Below are positions 1-8,980 of a stretch of 64,000 nt of DNA, piece by piece. This DNA is from Chloroflexota bacterium (GTDB lineage Bacteria; Chloroflexota; UBA11872). Below the pieces are notes generated by a model, which searched no databases, was not told the origin of the DNA, and saw only the letters and a list, made by a program, of their open reading frames with translations. Position 1 is the first letter of the stretch. Each line of letters begins with the position of its first letter. The translations under genes were made by a program, and so were the position numbers. The stretch lies in the NCBI GenBank assembly GCA_026707285.1, contig JAPOXD010000023.1, positions 186,001-250,000 on the forward strand. Reading direction: 5' to 3'.

Positions 1-1
1 C

Positions 2-925
2 AGCGACGCCAAGTTCCACCAGATCCTGCGACTCTATGCGCCAATCGCCGGCGGCCTGGTCGTGACGCAAGTGCTCGTGGTGGTCGACGCCAACCTGGCC
101 TCCCGCACCGGCGAGGGCAGCCTCGCCGCCATGCGCTTCGCCACCCGGCTGCAACAGTTCCCGCTTGGCCTGGTCGCAACCGCGGTATCGCTGGCGTACC
201 TGCCAACCCTCGCTCGTGCGGCGCCCTCGTCCATTCGTGGCCTTGCTTCGGCTCTGGACTTTCGCCGCCATCTCGCGATGGCCGCCAAGGTAACGACGCT
301 CCTGATCGTCCCCATCACGGTCCTCATGACCGTGCTGAGCGCGCCCGTCATCCACGCGGTCTATGAACGCGGCAAGTTCGACGCCCTGGCAACCGATGCG
401 ACCGGGCCGGCATTGCTGATCTATGCCATCCAGCTCCCGTTGACGGCCCTGGACCAGATTTTCATCGTGGCGTTTTACGCCATGCGCAACACGATCACGC
501 CCGTCGCCGTGGGCATCGTCGGCGGCGGGGTGTACCTCGCCACCGCCCTTTCACTGGTCGAGCCGCTCGGCATGCTCGGTCTCGTCACCGCCAACACCGT
601 GCAGAACAGCTTTCACGGGCTGGTGCTGGGACTCGGACTCTGGTGGCTCATGCGAGGCACGATCCAACGCGGCAGTTGGACCTTCGCCATCAAGGTGGCG
701 CTCGCCGGCGGCGTGATGGCGCTGGCCGCGCTCGGGTTGCGGGAGGCCGTGATCGCCGGACTCGAAGCCGGCGGCCGCGGCGGCTGGCTCACGCTGCTGC
801 TGGCCGGCGGCGGAGCGTTCGCGGTATACGTCGCGGCACTGATCCTGCTTCGCGTCGAAGAGCTCGGCCACCTGCGGTCCCTCGCCCGGCAAGTGCTCGC
901 CCGCGTCCGAACCCGAGCGGCCTAG
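2..925 (+). CDS. murJ: MurJ/MviN-like lipid II flippase, C-terminal part
   Basis: The reading frame is open from base 2, so the gene begins before the window; about 307 residues are visible, roughly the last 60 percent of a family that is usually 500 or more residues long. The protein is a polytopic membrane protein. The stretch QFPLGLVATAVSLAYLPTL resembles the MurJ/MviN helix pattern, and a further series of hydrophobic helices runs to a short basic tail. MurJ family members flip lipid-linked peptidoglycan precursors across the cytoplasmic membrane; other MOP-family flippases (Wzx-like) are the main alternative. The function is inferred from the family pattern, since the N-terminal half that would settle it is absent. 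Confidence 0.8.
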   Translation, partial: SDAKFHQILRLYAPIAGGLVVTQVLVVVDANLASRTGEGSLAAMRFATRLQQFPLGLVATAVSLAYLPTLARAAPSSIRGLASALDFRRHLAMAAKVTTLLIVPITVLMTVLSAPVIHAVYERGKFDALATDATGPALLIYAIQLPLTALDQIFIVAFYAMRNTITPVAVGIVGGGVYLATALSLVEPLGMLGLVTANTVQNSFHGLVLGLGLWWLMRGTIQRGSWTFAIKVALAGGVMALAALGLREAVIAGLEAGGRGGWLTLLLAGGGAFAVYVAALILLRVEELGHLRSLARQVLARVRTRAA

Positions 926-1012
926 CACCCAAGTTCCACCACGCGCCGTCTCCCGTTACCATCCGGTCGTAACTGCTATCCGCCTAGTCCCATTCGCACC
1001 TGGAGGTGCCGC

Positions 1013-2626
1013 GTGCCCGTGATGACCGGATCCGACGCCGTCGTGCAAAGCCTGATCGCCGAGGGCATCGACCTCGTCTTCGGCATACCCGGCTACCACT
1101 CCGAGCACCTCTATGGACGCCTCATGCAGCAGGACCGCATCCGCCACGTGCTGGTCCGCCACGAACAGGGCGCGGGCTACATGGCCATTGGCGTGGCTCG
1201 GGTGACCGGCAAGCCCGCCTGCGTGCTGAGCACGGCGGGTCCGGGAGCGCTCAACGTCGCCACCCCCATGGGCGAGGCCTACGGCGACGGCGTTCCCCTG
1301 CTCAACATCATGGCCGAGGACCTCTCGCCCTATCTCTACCAGGACAAGGGCCTCGTCCACGAGAGCAAGGACCAGTTCGGCGTCTTCAGCCGCCTGTCGC
1401 AGTGGGCCCGCCAGGCCATGTCGCCCGGTGAGATCCCCGGCGCCATCCACGAAGCCATGCGTCGCATGGAGGTCAACCGACCCCGGCCCACGGTGGTCGA
1501 GATTCCGCTCGACGTCTTTCAAGGTGACGGGCCTGTCGAGATTCTCGATCGCGAGACCTGGGCGCGACCGACCGGCGACTCGGGGGACCTCGAGCGCGCC
1601 GCGGCGCTGCTGCGCGACGCCGAGCGACCGCTGATCTGGGCTGGCGGCGGCGTCATTAACTCCGGCGCCTGGGACGAGCTGCAACAGGTGGCCGAGACCC
1701 TCGACGCTCCGGTCCTGACCACGTGCAGCGGCCGCGGCTCCATCCCCGACGACCACCCGCTGGCGTTGACCAACATCTCCACCCACGGCCCGGTCACGCG
1801 GCTGATGGAGCGTTGCGACGCCATGCTCGCCGTGGGCGCGGTGTTCCCGCACCTGATCACGTCCCGCTGGACCCTGCCCATCCCCAAGCGCCTGGTTCAC
1901 ATCGACATCGACCCCGCGCAGCCGGGCAAGAACTATCCCGCCGAGATCGGCATCCACGCCGACGCCAAGCTGGCGCTGGGCGCGCTCGTCGCCGCCCTCG
2001 ACGGCGGCGACGTGGACCGCGACGACTGGGTGGACACCGCCCGCACCGCCCGCGCCGACGTGCGCCGCGACCTGTCGCAAATGGCGCCCCTCGAATGGAG
2101 CCTGATGCGAACCGTCCGCGAGGCCCTCCCCCGCGAGACCATCGTCGCCTGCGACCCGCACCTCTGGGGCTACTGGGCGCGCGAGCACTTCCCCATCTAC
2201 GAGCCGCGCACGTTTCTCTACGGACTCCAATTCGGCACCCTGGGCTATGCCTACCCCGTCGGCCTCGGCGCCAAGCTGGCCGCGCCCGACCGTCCGGTCG
2301 TGGCCATCGGCGGCGACGGCGGCTTCCTCTTCACCGGACAGGAGCTGGCCACCGCCGTGCAGCTCGGCATCAACGTCCCCATCGTCATCTTCAACGACGA
2401 CGCCTACGGCGCCATCAAGGAAGACTTCGTGCGCGACTACGACAACGCGTACGAAGTGGACCTGGTGAACCCGGACTTCGTGCGCTACGCCGAGGCCTTT
2501 GGCGCGGTGGGCCTGCGGGCCAACCCCGACAATCTCGGCGACACGCTGCGCCGCGCCCTGGAGCTCGACCGTCCGTCGATCATCGACGTGCCCGCCAAGC
2601 TCCGCCGGCCGCTCAAGGTGGACTGA
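1013..2626 (+). CDS. Thiamine diphosphate-dependent enzyme (acetolactate synthase/decarboxylase family)
   Basis: This 537-residue protein has the three-domain layout of the ThDP family: an N-terminal pyrimidine-binding domain with the cofactor-activating Glu in HEQGAGYMA (about residue 51), a central domain, and a C-terminal domain with the GDGG...NDD diphosphate/Mg motif (about residues 434-463). The GTG start is chosen because GGAGG lies 6 bases upstream; an in-frame ATG at 1022 is too far from it. A weak promoter-like TACCAT lies at 957. A probable SDR follows 8 bases after the stop, so the pair may act on one 2-oxo acid or aldehyde. No small regulatory subunit gene follows, which argues against a standard biosynthetic acetolactate synthase. 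The substrate cannot be read from the sequence. Confidence 0.85.
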   Translation: MPVMTGSDAVVQSLIAEGIDLVFGIPGYHSEHLYGRLMQQDRIRHVLVRHEQGAGYMAIGVARVTGKPACVLSTAGPGALNVATPMGEAYGDGVPLLNIMAEDLSPYLYQDKGLVHESKDQFGVFSRLSQWARQAMSPGEIPGAIHEAMRRMEVNRPRPTVVEIPLDVFQGDGPVEILDRETWARPTGDSGDLERAAALLRDAERPLIWAGGGVINSGAWDELQQVAETLDAPVLTTCSGRGSIPDDHPLALTNISTHGPVTRLMERCDAMLAVGAVFPHLITSRWTLPIPKRLVHIDIDPAQPGKNYPAEIGIHADAKLALGALVAALDGGDVDRDDWVDTARTARADVRRDLSQMAPLEWSLMRTVREALPRETIVACDPHLWGYWAREHFPIYEPRTFLYGLQFGTLGYAYPVGLGAKLAAPDRPVVAIGGDGGFLFTGQELATAVQLGINVPIVIFNDDAYGAIKEDFVRDYDNAYEVDLVNPDFVRYAEAFGAVGLRANPDNLGDTLRRALELDRPSIIDVPAKLRRPLKVD

Positions 2627-2634
2627 GGCCCGAC

Positions 2635-3408
2635 CTGACCGAATCGCCCGCCCTCGCCACCGGCCTGGACGGCCAGCACGCCATCGTCACGGGCGCCGCA
2701 CGGGGCATCGGGCGGGCGGTGGCGAACGCGCTGCATGCTTCCGGGGCGAACATCACCGTCACCGACATCGACGGCGAGCGCGCCCGCGCAGTCGCCGACA
2801 GCCTGAGCCGGTCCGGCCCGCCGTGCCAGGGCTTGCGGGTCGACGTCACCGACGACGCCTCGGTGCGCGCCGGCGTCGCCACAGCGGCGGAACGCTGGGG
2901 CCGGGTGGACATCCTGGTCAACAACGCCGGAATCTCCGGCTATTCAAGCCCGGTCTGGGAGACCGCCGACGCCGACTGGCAGCGGGTCCTCGACCTGAAC
3001 CTCAACGGCACGTTTCGCATGTGCCGCGCCGTGGTTCCGCACATGCTCGAGCGGGGCTACGGGCGTATCGTCAACATCGCGTCGATTTCGGCCAGGGACG
3101 GCAATGTCAACGTCGCCGCCTATCCCGCCTCCAAGGCCGGAATCGTCGGCTTCACGCGCGCCCTCGCCATGGAGCTTGCTCAACAAGGCGTGCTGGTCAA
3201 CGCCGTCTCGCCCGCCGCCGTCGACACCGAGACCTCGCTGGCCGCCGATCAGACGATGCGCGCCCCGCTCGTGGCCAAGATCCCCATGGGCCGCGCCGCG
3301 CAGCCCGAGGAAGTCGCCGCCCTGGTCGCCTTCCTGGCCTCACCCGCCTGCGCCTTCAGCACCGGCGCCAACTTCGACATCACCGGCGGCCGCGCCAACA
3401 TTGCATGA
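2635..3408 (+). CDS. SDR-family NAD(P)-dependent oxidoreductase, probable CTG start
   Basis: A classical short-chain dehydrogenase of 257 residues. The cofactor motif TGAARGIG is at residues 19-26, NNAG at 96-99, and the catalytic Ser (about 150-152), Tyr163 and Lys167 (YPASK) are all present. No ATG, GTG or TTG exists in frame for about 40 codons before the cofactor motif, so translation most likely starts at CTG 2635, which has GAGG 6 bases upstream (CTG 2623 is a second option). It probably reduces or oxidises a product of the preceding ThDP enzyme and belongs to the same transcript. The end overlaps the HicB start by ATGA. Confidence 0.85.
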   Translation: MTESPALATGLDGQHAIVTGAARGIGRAVANALHASGANITVTDIDGERARAVADSLSRSGPPCQGLRVDVTDDASVRAGVATAAERWGRVDILVNNAGISGYSSPVWETADADWQRVLDLNLNGTFRMCRAVVPHMLERGYGRIVNIASISARDGNVNVAAYPASKAGIVGFTRALAMELAQQGVLVNAVSPAAVDTETSLAADQTMRAPLVAKIPMGRAAQPEEVAALVAFLASPACAFSTGANFDITGGRANIA

Positions 3409-3620
3409 AGCGCGCGATGAAATACGCCGTCGTGATCGAACGCGGTCCCACGAGCTATGGGGCGTATGTGCCTGATCTCCCTGGCTGCGTGGCCGCCGCG
3501 GAGACCAAGGCAGAGTTCCGCGAGTTGATCCGCGAGGCTATCGAGCTCTACGTCGAGGCACTTGAGGAAGACGGCCTCCCCATTCCGGCTCCACAAGCCT
3601 ACGAGCTGATTGAGGTCTAG
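3405..3620 (+). CDS. HicB-like protein, no HicA partner visible
   Basis: A 71-residue protein (67 if the second ATG at 3417 is used) with the HicB N-terminal fold signature: a short strand, then GAYVPDLPGCVAAAET and a helix EFRELIREAIELYVEAL. HicB proteins normally neutralise a HicA mRNA interferase encoded beside them and may repress the operon. Here the start overlaps the SDR stop as ATGA, and I found no HicA-like reading frame on either side. It lacks an obvious C-terminal DNA-binding extension, so it could also be an orphan HicB-type domain protein with another role. Confidence 0.75.
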   Translation: MKRAMKYAVVIERGPTSYGAYVPDLPGCVAAAETKAEFRELIREAIELYVEALEEDGLPIPAPQAYELIEV

Positions 3621-3867
3621 GCGCTAAAGGCGCCGAATCGAACGCGGGCGCCAACACCAAGCCCCGCTCGCCTCCAGCCGCAGCCGCCCGCTCGCCTCAT
3701 CGTCCCACGCCAACACACCGCCTCCGCCTACCACCCCGCCCCGCCGACAGTCGCACTTGACGCCCCGTAATCGGCAATAATCGCGCCAGACTTGGCAGTT
3801 CCCGGCTTGTCCAACGCTTCTCGCGCCCTTCGACTGACCGGAATCGCTTCTCGGAGGCAGTGTCCAG

Positions 3868-5508
3868 TTGGAGATCCATGACGCCCTGTTCGCCGTCGGC
3901 TTACTGATCGTCGTCGCCAAGCTGCTCGAAGGCGTCTTCAAGCGCCTTGGCCTCAACTCCATCATCGCCTACGCCACCACCGGGGTGATCCTGGGGCCCG
4001 TGACCGGACTCGTGGAAGCCGGTTCCGAAGTCGAAATCGTCCTGGGCATCGGCATCTTCTTGTTCTTCTTCCTCATCGGACTGGATGAGCTCGACATTCG
4101 CGGCTTCATCTCGGCCATTCGCGGACGGCTCTTCATTGCCTCGGTCCTGTCGCTGGTCATATCGCTCCTGATTTCCCTGGCCGTCACCACGGATGTCATC
4201 GTCGACTTGGGCCTGGGACTCGACTTCACCCAGGCGCTCGGCGTGGCCGGCGTCCTGTCGCTATCCAGCCTCGGCGTCGTCGCCAAGGTGCTGATCGATG
4301 AGGGACGCCTGCGAGAACCGGTTGGCGTGCAGATATTCACCGCCGTCGTCATCGCCGAGCTGATCGGGCTATTCATCGTTGGCTTTGCCATCAGCGAGCA
4401 CTTCTACGCCAGCGGCGAAGCCCACACGCTCGATGTGCTCAGCGTATTCACGCTGGTGGGACAGATCGTCGGCTTCGCGATTCTCACCTGGTTCGTTTCC
4501 ACCAGGATTCTTCCCAAGGTCATCGTCTTTCTGCAGCGGTTCATGCAGGTGCCGCAGCTTTCCTTTGGACTGCTGTTGGGTGGCCTCTTCCTGGTCGTCG
4601 TCGGCGCCGAGAAAGTCGGTCTGCATGGTTCCCTGGGCGCGCTGCTCTTCGGCGCGGCCCTGTCCATGCTCCCCTACCAGGTGCGGCGCGACATCATGCC
4701 CGGCATGCAGGGCACGGCCGAAGGCCTGTTCGTGCCGCTGTTCTTCGCCTCGGCAGGCCTGAACCTGAGCCTGGAGTTTCTGACTCTGCCCCCGCAGACC
4801 ATCGTGGCCTTGGCCCTGGTGCCGCTGGCCGGCAAGTTCGCCGGGGCCTTCATCAGCGCCTACGTCACCCGCCTCCAGGCGCCCCTCGCCACTGCGGCAG
4901 GTCTCATGGCCAAGGGCGTGGCCGAGATTGCGTTGCTGCTCCTCCTGCTGCACACCGGCGCCATCAACGAGAGCGTCTTCTCATTGCTAGTGCTCGTCAT
5001 GTTCGCCTACATCCTGCTCACGCCCATGGGCATCAGCTTTGCCCTCAGACGGCTCAAGCACGCTGAGGCCATTGCTCCCCAAGCGCATGCCCCGCCGTCG
5101 CTCAGTCGCTTCGCCCTCGAAGGCATCAAGGTAGGCGAAGTCCTGGATCGAGCGCGCAACTATCCGCAACAGTCGCTCACCGTCAAGACCTTCGCCGAGC
5201 ACTGGCTGCTGCCGGAACAGCATGACTACGTCGTCATGAACAACGGTGAGCTGGCCGGCGTCGTGTCCTTGAGCATGCTGCGCTATCTCCCACGCAGCGA
5301 GTGGGATCGCACGCCGCTGCAGCAGGTCCTCCGCGGCGATACGCCGTTTGGCTACTCCGACGAGCTGCTCGAGGACCTGCTGCAACGAATGACCGAAAAC
5401 TCCCTCACCGTGCTGCCCGTGGCGGATTCCAAAACCGGCAAGTTCATCGGCTCCATCGCCAGCCACGAGATCCTCGAAATGGTCGTCCTGACTGCCAAGG
5501 GCCGCTAA
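3868..5508 (+). CDS. Kef-type cation:proton antiporter (CPA2) with C-terminal CBS-like region
   Basis: A 546-residue membrane protein. Residues 1 to about 395 form the Na+/H+ exchanger fold with about 12 hydrophobic helices, including an acidic GLDELD stretch typical of CPA2 proteins. The remainder (about 420-546) is soluble and looks like a CBS-type pair, where KefB/KefC would carry an RCK/TrkA domain, so regulation is likely by a different ligand such as an adenine nucleotide. The TTG start is preceded by GGAGG 10 bases upstream and no in-frame ATG is nearby. The gene stands alone. The transported ion (K+ or Na+) cannot be decided. Confidence 0.85.
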   Translation: MEIHDALFAVGLLIVVAKLLEGVFKRLGLNSIIAYATTGVILGPVTGLVEAGSEVEIVLGIGIFLFFFLIGLDELDIRGFISAIRGRLFIASVLSLVISLLISLAVTTDVIVDLGLGLDFTQALGVAGVLSLSSLGVVAKVLIDEGRLREPVGVQIFTAVVIAELIGLFIVGFAISEHFYASGEAHTLDVLSVFTLVGQIVGFAILTWFVSTRILPKVIVFLQRFMQVPQLSFGLLLGGLFLVVVGAEKVGLHGSLGALLFGAALSMLPYQVRRDIMPGMQGTAEGLFVPLFFASAGLNLSLEFLTLPPQTIVALALVPLAGKFAGAFISAYVTRLQAPLATAAGLMAKGVAEIALLLLLLHTGAINESVFSLLVLVMFAYILLTPMGISFALRRLKHAEAIAPQAHAPPSLSRFALEGIKVGEVLDRARNYPQQSLTVKTFAEHWLLPEQHDYVVMNNGELAGVVSLSMLRYLPRSEWDRTPLQQVLRGDTPFGYSDELLEDLLQRMTENSLTVLPVADSKTGKFIGSIASHEILEMVVLTAKGR

Positions 5509-5545
5509 GGCAGTCCCCGTCCAGAGAGACCACTCCGCAACACGT

Positions 5546-5572
5546 CGTCATTCCCGCAAAGGCGGGAATCCA
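5546..5572. repeat. Intergenic palindromic repeat, GTCATTCCCGC type
   Basis: A short inverted repeat in which TTCCCGC and GCGGGAA flank a few bases. A near copy is at 51204-51230, and a related GTCATTCCGGC form starts at 27460. It sits between the antiporter and the convergent NTR protein gene and could act as a transcript end. Confidence 0.7.
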
Positions 5573-5682
5573 CCCTTCATGGATCCTGGGGGCGGACTGG
5601 ATGCGCCCGGTCATTCACAAGCTCGGCTGGATTCTGCAAGAGTCTGCAGGATCCGGAATCGGCCCGTCGTCCTCGAATCCGG

Positions 5683-5709
5683 TGTAGGGGCGACCCTAGT
5701 GGTCGCCCG
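5683..5709. repeat. TGTAGGGGC-family palindromic repeat
   Basis: Begins TGTAGGGGCGACCCTA and closes on its inverted half GGTCGCCCG. Further copies are at 6341, 20296, 27761, 27901, 37460, 37499, 48410 and 48454. Confidence 0.75.
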
Positions 5710-5729
5710 TTCGCGACCGGCCTTCGCCC

Positions 5730-6407
5730 TCAATCGGCCCGACGCCGCCTCATACCCAGGTAAGCCACGCCTCCGCCAACCGCAAGAACCACGCCCACAA
5801 CCACCAGAGCGATCACCCACGCGCCACCCAATGCCGCGCCCTCCGATTCCTCAGCCGACGGTCCACTCGTCCCCGCGAGGGGAGCGTCGCCATTCCCTAG
5901 CTCGTCAACGTCGGCCTGCGCCTCAGCCAGCAGGGCCGTTCGACCGCATATGCCCGCCGTGTAGCCACCATCGCCGTAAGGGCTGTCATACGCATAGACG
6001 ACGTACGATTCACCTTCGACAAACCGATACCCGCAGCTCCCGCCCGTCGGCGGAGTCGTGATCGTCGTGGATTCGTGAACTGCGCCCTTCCACACCGTGC
6101 TGACCTCGAAGCCAATCGTGCTGCGGTCCTCGGGACCAACGGACCTTGCCTCGGGGTCATACGAGTGATGCACCGAGACCACCCGGCCCGCGAAGACCGC
6201 GTCGAACTTCGCCATCTCTTCCGACGGCGACCCCGGCTCCACGCACTTGCACGCGTGCGCCTGCCCGGCGTATCCAAAAAAACAGACGACGCTCAAAGCC
6301 AGCGCAACAAGCACGACACGCAGAGGAATCTGCCCAGTCCGGTAGGGGCGGGTCTCAGACCCGCCCGACGCCAAGCATCCGGCGCGCCCCAGAGTCACCG
6401 TCCACAT
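5730..6407 (-). CDS. Secreted netrin-like (NTR/TIMP-like) domain protein with C-terminal membrane anchor
   Basis: A 225-residue protein with a hydrophobic export segment (about 31-50) ending at a cleavage-like GQAHA, then CKC (Cys53, Cys55). That is followed by the pattern F-D-A-V-F-A-G-R-V, VWKG, CGYRF (Cys125) and GICG (Cys154), which matches bacterial tissue-inhibitor-of-metalloproteinase-like NTR domains. A Ser/Glu-rich spacer leads to one transmembrane helix (about 193-217) and a basic tail, so the domain is displayed outside the cell. The ATG at 6407 follows GGAGAGGA. The n-region contains a whole TGTAGGGGC-family repeat in frame (residues 14-23). A GTG at 6314 would avoid it but leaves no basic n-region. 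Ligand unknown. Confidence 0.7.
   Translation of the reverse strand: MWTVTLGRAGCLASGGSETRPYRTGQIPLRVVLVALALSVVCFFGYAGQAHACKCVEPGSPSEEMAKFDAVFAGRVVSVHHSYDPEARSVGPEDRSTIGFEVSTVWKGAVHESTTITTPPTGGSCGYRFVEGESYVVYAYDSPYGDGGYTAGICGRTALLAEAQADVDELGNGDAPLAGTSGPSAEESEGAALGGAWVIALVVVGVVLAVGGGVAYLGMRRRRAD
6341..6367. repeat. TGTAGGGGC-family repeat inside the NTR gene start
   Basis: GGTAGGGGCGGGTCT followed by its inverted half AGACCCGCCCG. It lies within the first 25 codons of the NTR protein gene and keeps that frame open. Confidence 0.7.
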
Positions 6408-6682
6408 GTCCTAATCCTCTCCAGTGGCCATCGGCACACGATCGGATCGAGCGTTCGCGCGCCGCGCACCCCTGCGAGCCGTGGACCTGCGAGGTCGCTG
6501 AGACTCTAGCCGACGGGCACCGCCGCAAGTTCAATTGTACCGGTCTATCTTGCCCAAGCACCCACGCGGGACAACGCGGCGTCCCCGGGCTGCACCAAGT
6601 CCGACGTGTCCAAATGGCACGCTAACGGCATCAGCGGACCGTTTTCCGCCGAAGACGGAATCACTTCGACTGAGACCTCCCA

Positions 6683-7867
6683 ATGCCCAACCCAAACGTC
6701 ACCCCGCTGGCGCAAGACTTCGCTGTCGCCGCCCGCGTGCCGGATCCCAAGCGCTATTTCTTCCACGATCCGAACCTGGTCCGGCTCGAAGACGGCACGC
6801 TGATGGTCGCGGCGCCGCAGTGGGGCCGGAAGGGCACGGACGTCGGGCGCTCGCTGCGGATCGTCCGCAGCACAGACGGCGGCGGCACCTGGACCGACCT
6901 GCCTACGCTGCCCTACGAGGAGGGCCGGCCCTTCGTCGTCCACGGCCAACTGCTGATGTTCGTGCAAGAGCGGACCCACCGCGACTTTCAGCTCGTCACC
7001 AGCGACGATCTCGGCGAAACCTGGACCGAGCCCCGAACCGTCATCGAAGGACCGCTCTGGAACATCTCCACGGCCCAGGTCGTCCGACCCGACGCTCTCT
7101 ACTGGGCCATGGACCATGACTCCGCCGGCATCGACTACAAGGGCAAGGTCATGGTGCGCTGGGACCGCGCCAAGTCACCGTTCGACCCCGGCGCCTGGTC
7201 GCTCTCAAACGTCGTGCCGCCGCCCGAGCTGCCCGCAGCGCTCACGCGCGGGCTCTACCCATCGAACGACAGCTCGATGCTCCACCGCGGCTCGCCGCGT
7301 CCATTCGTCTGGCTGGAGCCCAACACGGTCGAGGTTGGCGGCAAGATCCGCGTCTTCGTCCGGTCGGTCATCGACAACTACGCCACGGCCAACGTCGCTT
7401 CGGTGCTCGACTACAGCGAATCCGCCAACGAGCTCCGCTTCACCCAGTTCACATCCTGGCCGGGCGGGCAGTGCAAGTTCTTCATCATCCACGACCAGCC
7501 GCACCGCATGTACTGGATGCTGAGCAACCTCGTAACCAACTCGCAGGATGTCCTCGGATGGGGCGAGCGCATGCGGGAGACCAGGTACACCGGCGGCCCC
7601 GGCAACGAGCGCCGCTGGCTCTTCCTGCATTACAGCGTCGACTGCCTCAACTGGTTCCCCGCGGGCTGCGTGGCGCGCTGGCCCGACAGCGTGCACCGCA
7701 GCTTCATGTATCCCAGCGCCGCCATCGACGGCGACGACCTCGTGATCCTTTCCCGCACCAGCCGCGACGCCGAGGACCAGCACGACGCCGACCTCTGCAC
7801 CATCCACCGCGTGCGCCAATTCCGCTCCCTCGCGATGGACCTCCACCGCGGCGGCCTCGTGGACTAG
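6683..7867 (+). CDS. Sialidase-like (BNR/Asp-box) beta-propeller protein, cytoplasmic
   Basis: A 394-residue protein with two clear Asp-box motifs, STDGGGTWTD and SDDLGETWTE, in the first third, plus the HDPNLVRLEDGTLMVAA opening typical of six-bladed sialidase-fold propellers. No signal peptide precedes it, so it likely acts inside the cell on a sugar released from a larger glycan or on a sugar phosphate. The family contains exo-sialidases but also many hydrolases and lyases of other specificity; the arginine triad of true sialidases is not evident to me. Two dehydrogenase genes follow in the same direction, suggesting a small catabolic unit. Start by position only; the Shine-Dalgarno sequence is weak. 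Confidence 0.75.
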   Translation: MPNPNVTPLAQDFAVAARVPDPKRYFFHDPNLVRLEDGTLMVAAPQWGRKGTDVGRSLRIVRSTDGGGTWTDLPTLPYEEGRPFVVHGQLLMFVQERTHRDFQLVTSDDLGETWTEPRTVIEGPLWNISTAQVVRPDALYWAMDHDSAGIDYKGKVMVRWDRAKSPFDPGAWSLSNVVPPPELPAALTRGLYPSNDSSMLHRGSPRPFVWLEPNTVEVGGKIRVFVRSVIDNYATANVASVLDYSESANELRFTQFTSWPGGQCKFFIIHDQPHRMYWMLSNLVTNSQDVLGWGERMRETRYTGGPGNERRWLFLHYSVDCLNWFPAGCVARWPDSVHRSFMYPSAAIDGDDLVILSRTSRDAEDQHDADLCTIHRVRQFRSLAMDLHRGGLVD

Positions 7868-7951
7868 CGCCCCGCTCTCGCCTCCCCGACCGCCCACTGG
7901 CATCATGAGAGCGCCGCCCCGGCGTGCAGCCGTCCCGCAGGGAGTCGACGC

Positions 7952-8980
7952 ATGAAGCGTCTGGCGAAACCGGCCGGTCGCTACAACCTAGTGCTCGAAG
8001 AGGTCCCAATCCCCGAGCCCGGCCCCACCGAGGTGCGAGTCAAGGCCGTCCGCAGCCTCATCAGCCGCGGCTCCGAGATCGGCCGGCGCTACACCCGCGA
8101 CGAAGCCATCGACCCCCAGATGATGGGCTACTCGATGTCCGGCATCGTGGACGCCGTCGGCAAATCGGTCACGCACATTGCCGTCGGCGATCGCGTCGTC
8201 ATTTCGGCGCCGCACGCGGACTACGTGGTGCGGGACGCAACGGTCAGCTCACCCGAAAACCGGCCGCTGGTATATCCCATCGATCCGCGCGTGGACTTCG
8301 ACGCCGCGCCCTATTGGTCGCTCGTCAGCGGCTGCGTCACCTGGGCCGTCGGCGAGGAAGCGTCGCCAACCGATACCATCGTCATCGTCGGCCAGGGCCT
8401 TGTCGGCAGCCTCCTACTCCAAGTGCACAAGGCCAACGGCATCCGCCGCGTGGTAGCCATCGACGCGCTCGACCTGCGCTGTGAGCTGGCCGACGAGCTC
8501 GGCGCCGACGTCGTCATCAACGCCGCCCGCGAGGATCCCGTGGAGGCCGTCCACAAGCTCACCAACGGCCTGGGCGCCGAGATCGTGGTCTACGCCGTCG
8601 GCGGCCCGGCCGGACCCAAGGCCTTCGACCAGAGTCTCGACATGCTCGCGCGCGGCGGCCTGCTGCACCTCGTCGGTCGCTACGAGGACGCGCCACTGCC
8701 TTTCTGGAGCCACAAGTTCGCCGGCAAGCGCATGTTTGAGGGCTACTTCATCCGCTCCAAGGGCATCGCGGAATCCAAGCGGGGCATGGACCTGCTGGCC
8801 ACCGGCGCCATCAATACCGATCTCATGACGACCCACCGGTTCGCATTCAGCGACGCGCCCGCCGCCTTCGACCTGCTCTACCGGCGATCCGGCGAGACGC
8901 TGGGCGTACTGCTGGACTGGACGCACGAGGACACATCGCCAGGGCCCAACGCGGCGCCACAAGGACGGGAGACGACATGA
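7952..8980 (+). CDS. Zinc-less medium-chain dehydrogenase (MDR family), copy 1
   Basis: A 342-residue MDR protein: GroES-like N-terminal half, then a Rossmann half with GQGLVGSL (about residues 149-156). The usual catalytic zinc Cys is absent; its position reads SLISRGSEIGRRY. That is typical of a subgroup of non-zinc MDR enzymes that occur with Gfo/Idh proteins. It probably oxidises a polyol or sugar derivative using NAD(P). The next gene is a close paralogue overlapping it by ATGA, so this is a tandem duplication and the two may form a heteromer or act on successive substrates. The start follows GCAGGGAG. Confidence 0.8.
   Translation: MKRLAKPAGRYNLVLEEVPIPEPGPTEVRVKAVRSLISRGSEIGRRYTRDEAIDPQMMGYSMSGIVDAVGKSVTHIAVGDRVVISAPHADYVVRDATVSSPENRPLVYPIDPRVDFDAAPYWSLVSGCVTWAVGEEASPTDTIVIVGQGLVGSLLLQVHKANGIRRVVAIDALDLRCELADELGADVVINAAREDPVEAVHKLTNGLGAEIVVYAVGGPAGPKAFDQSLDMLARGGLLHLVGRYEDAPLPFWSHKFAGKRMFEGYFIRSKGIAESKRGMDLLATGAINTDLMTTHRFAFSDAPAAFDLLYRRSGETLGVLLDWTHEDTSPGPNAAPQGRETT

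Noticed and set aside
3621-3867. HicA toxin gene
   Set aside because: No frame in this spacer has the HicA pattern (Gly-Ser-His with basic residues).
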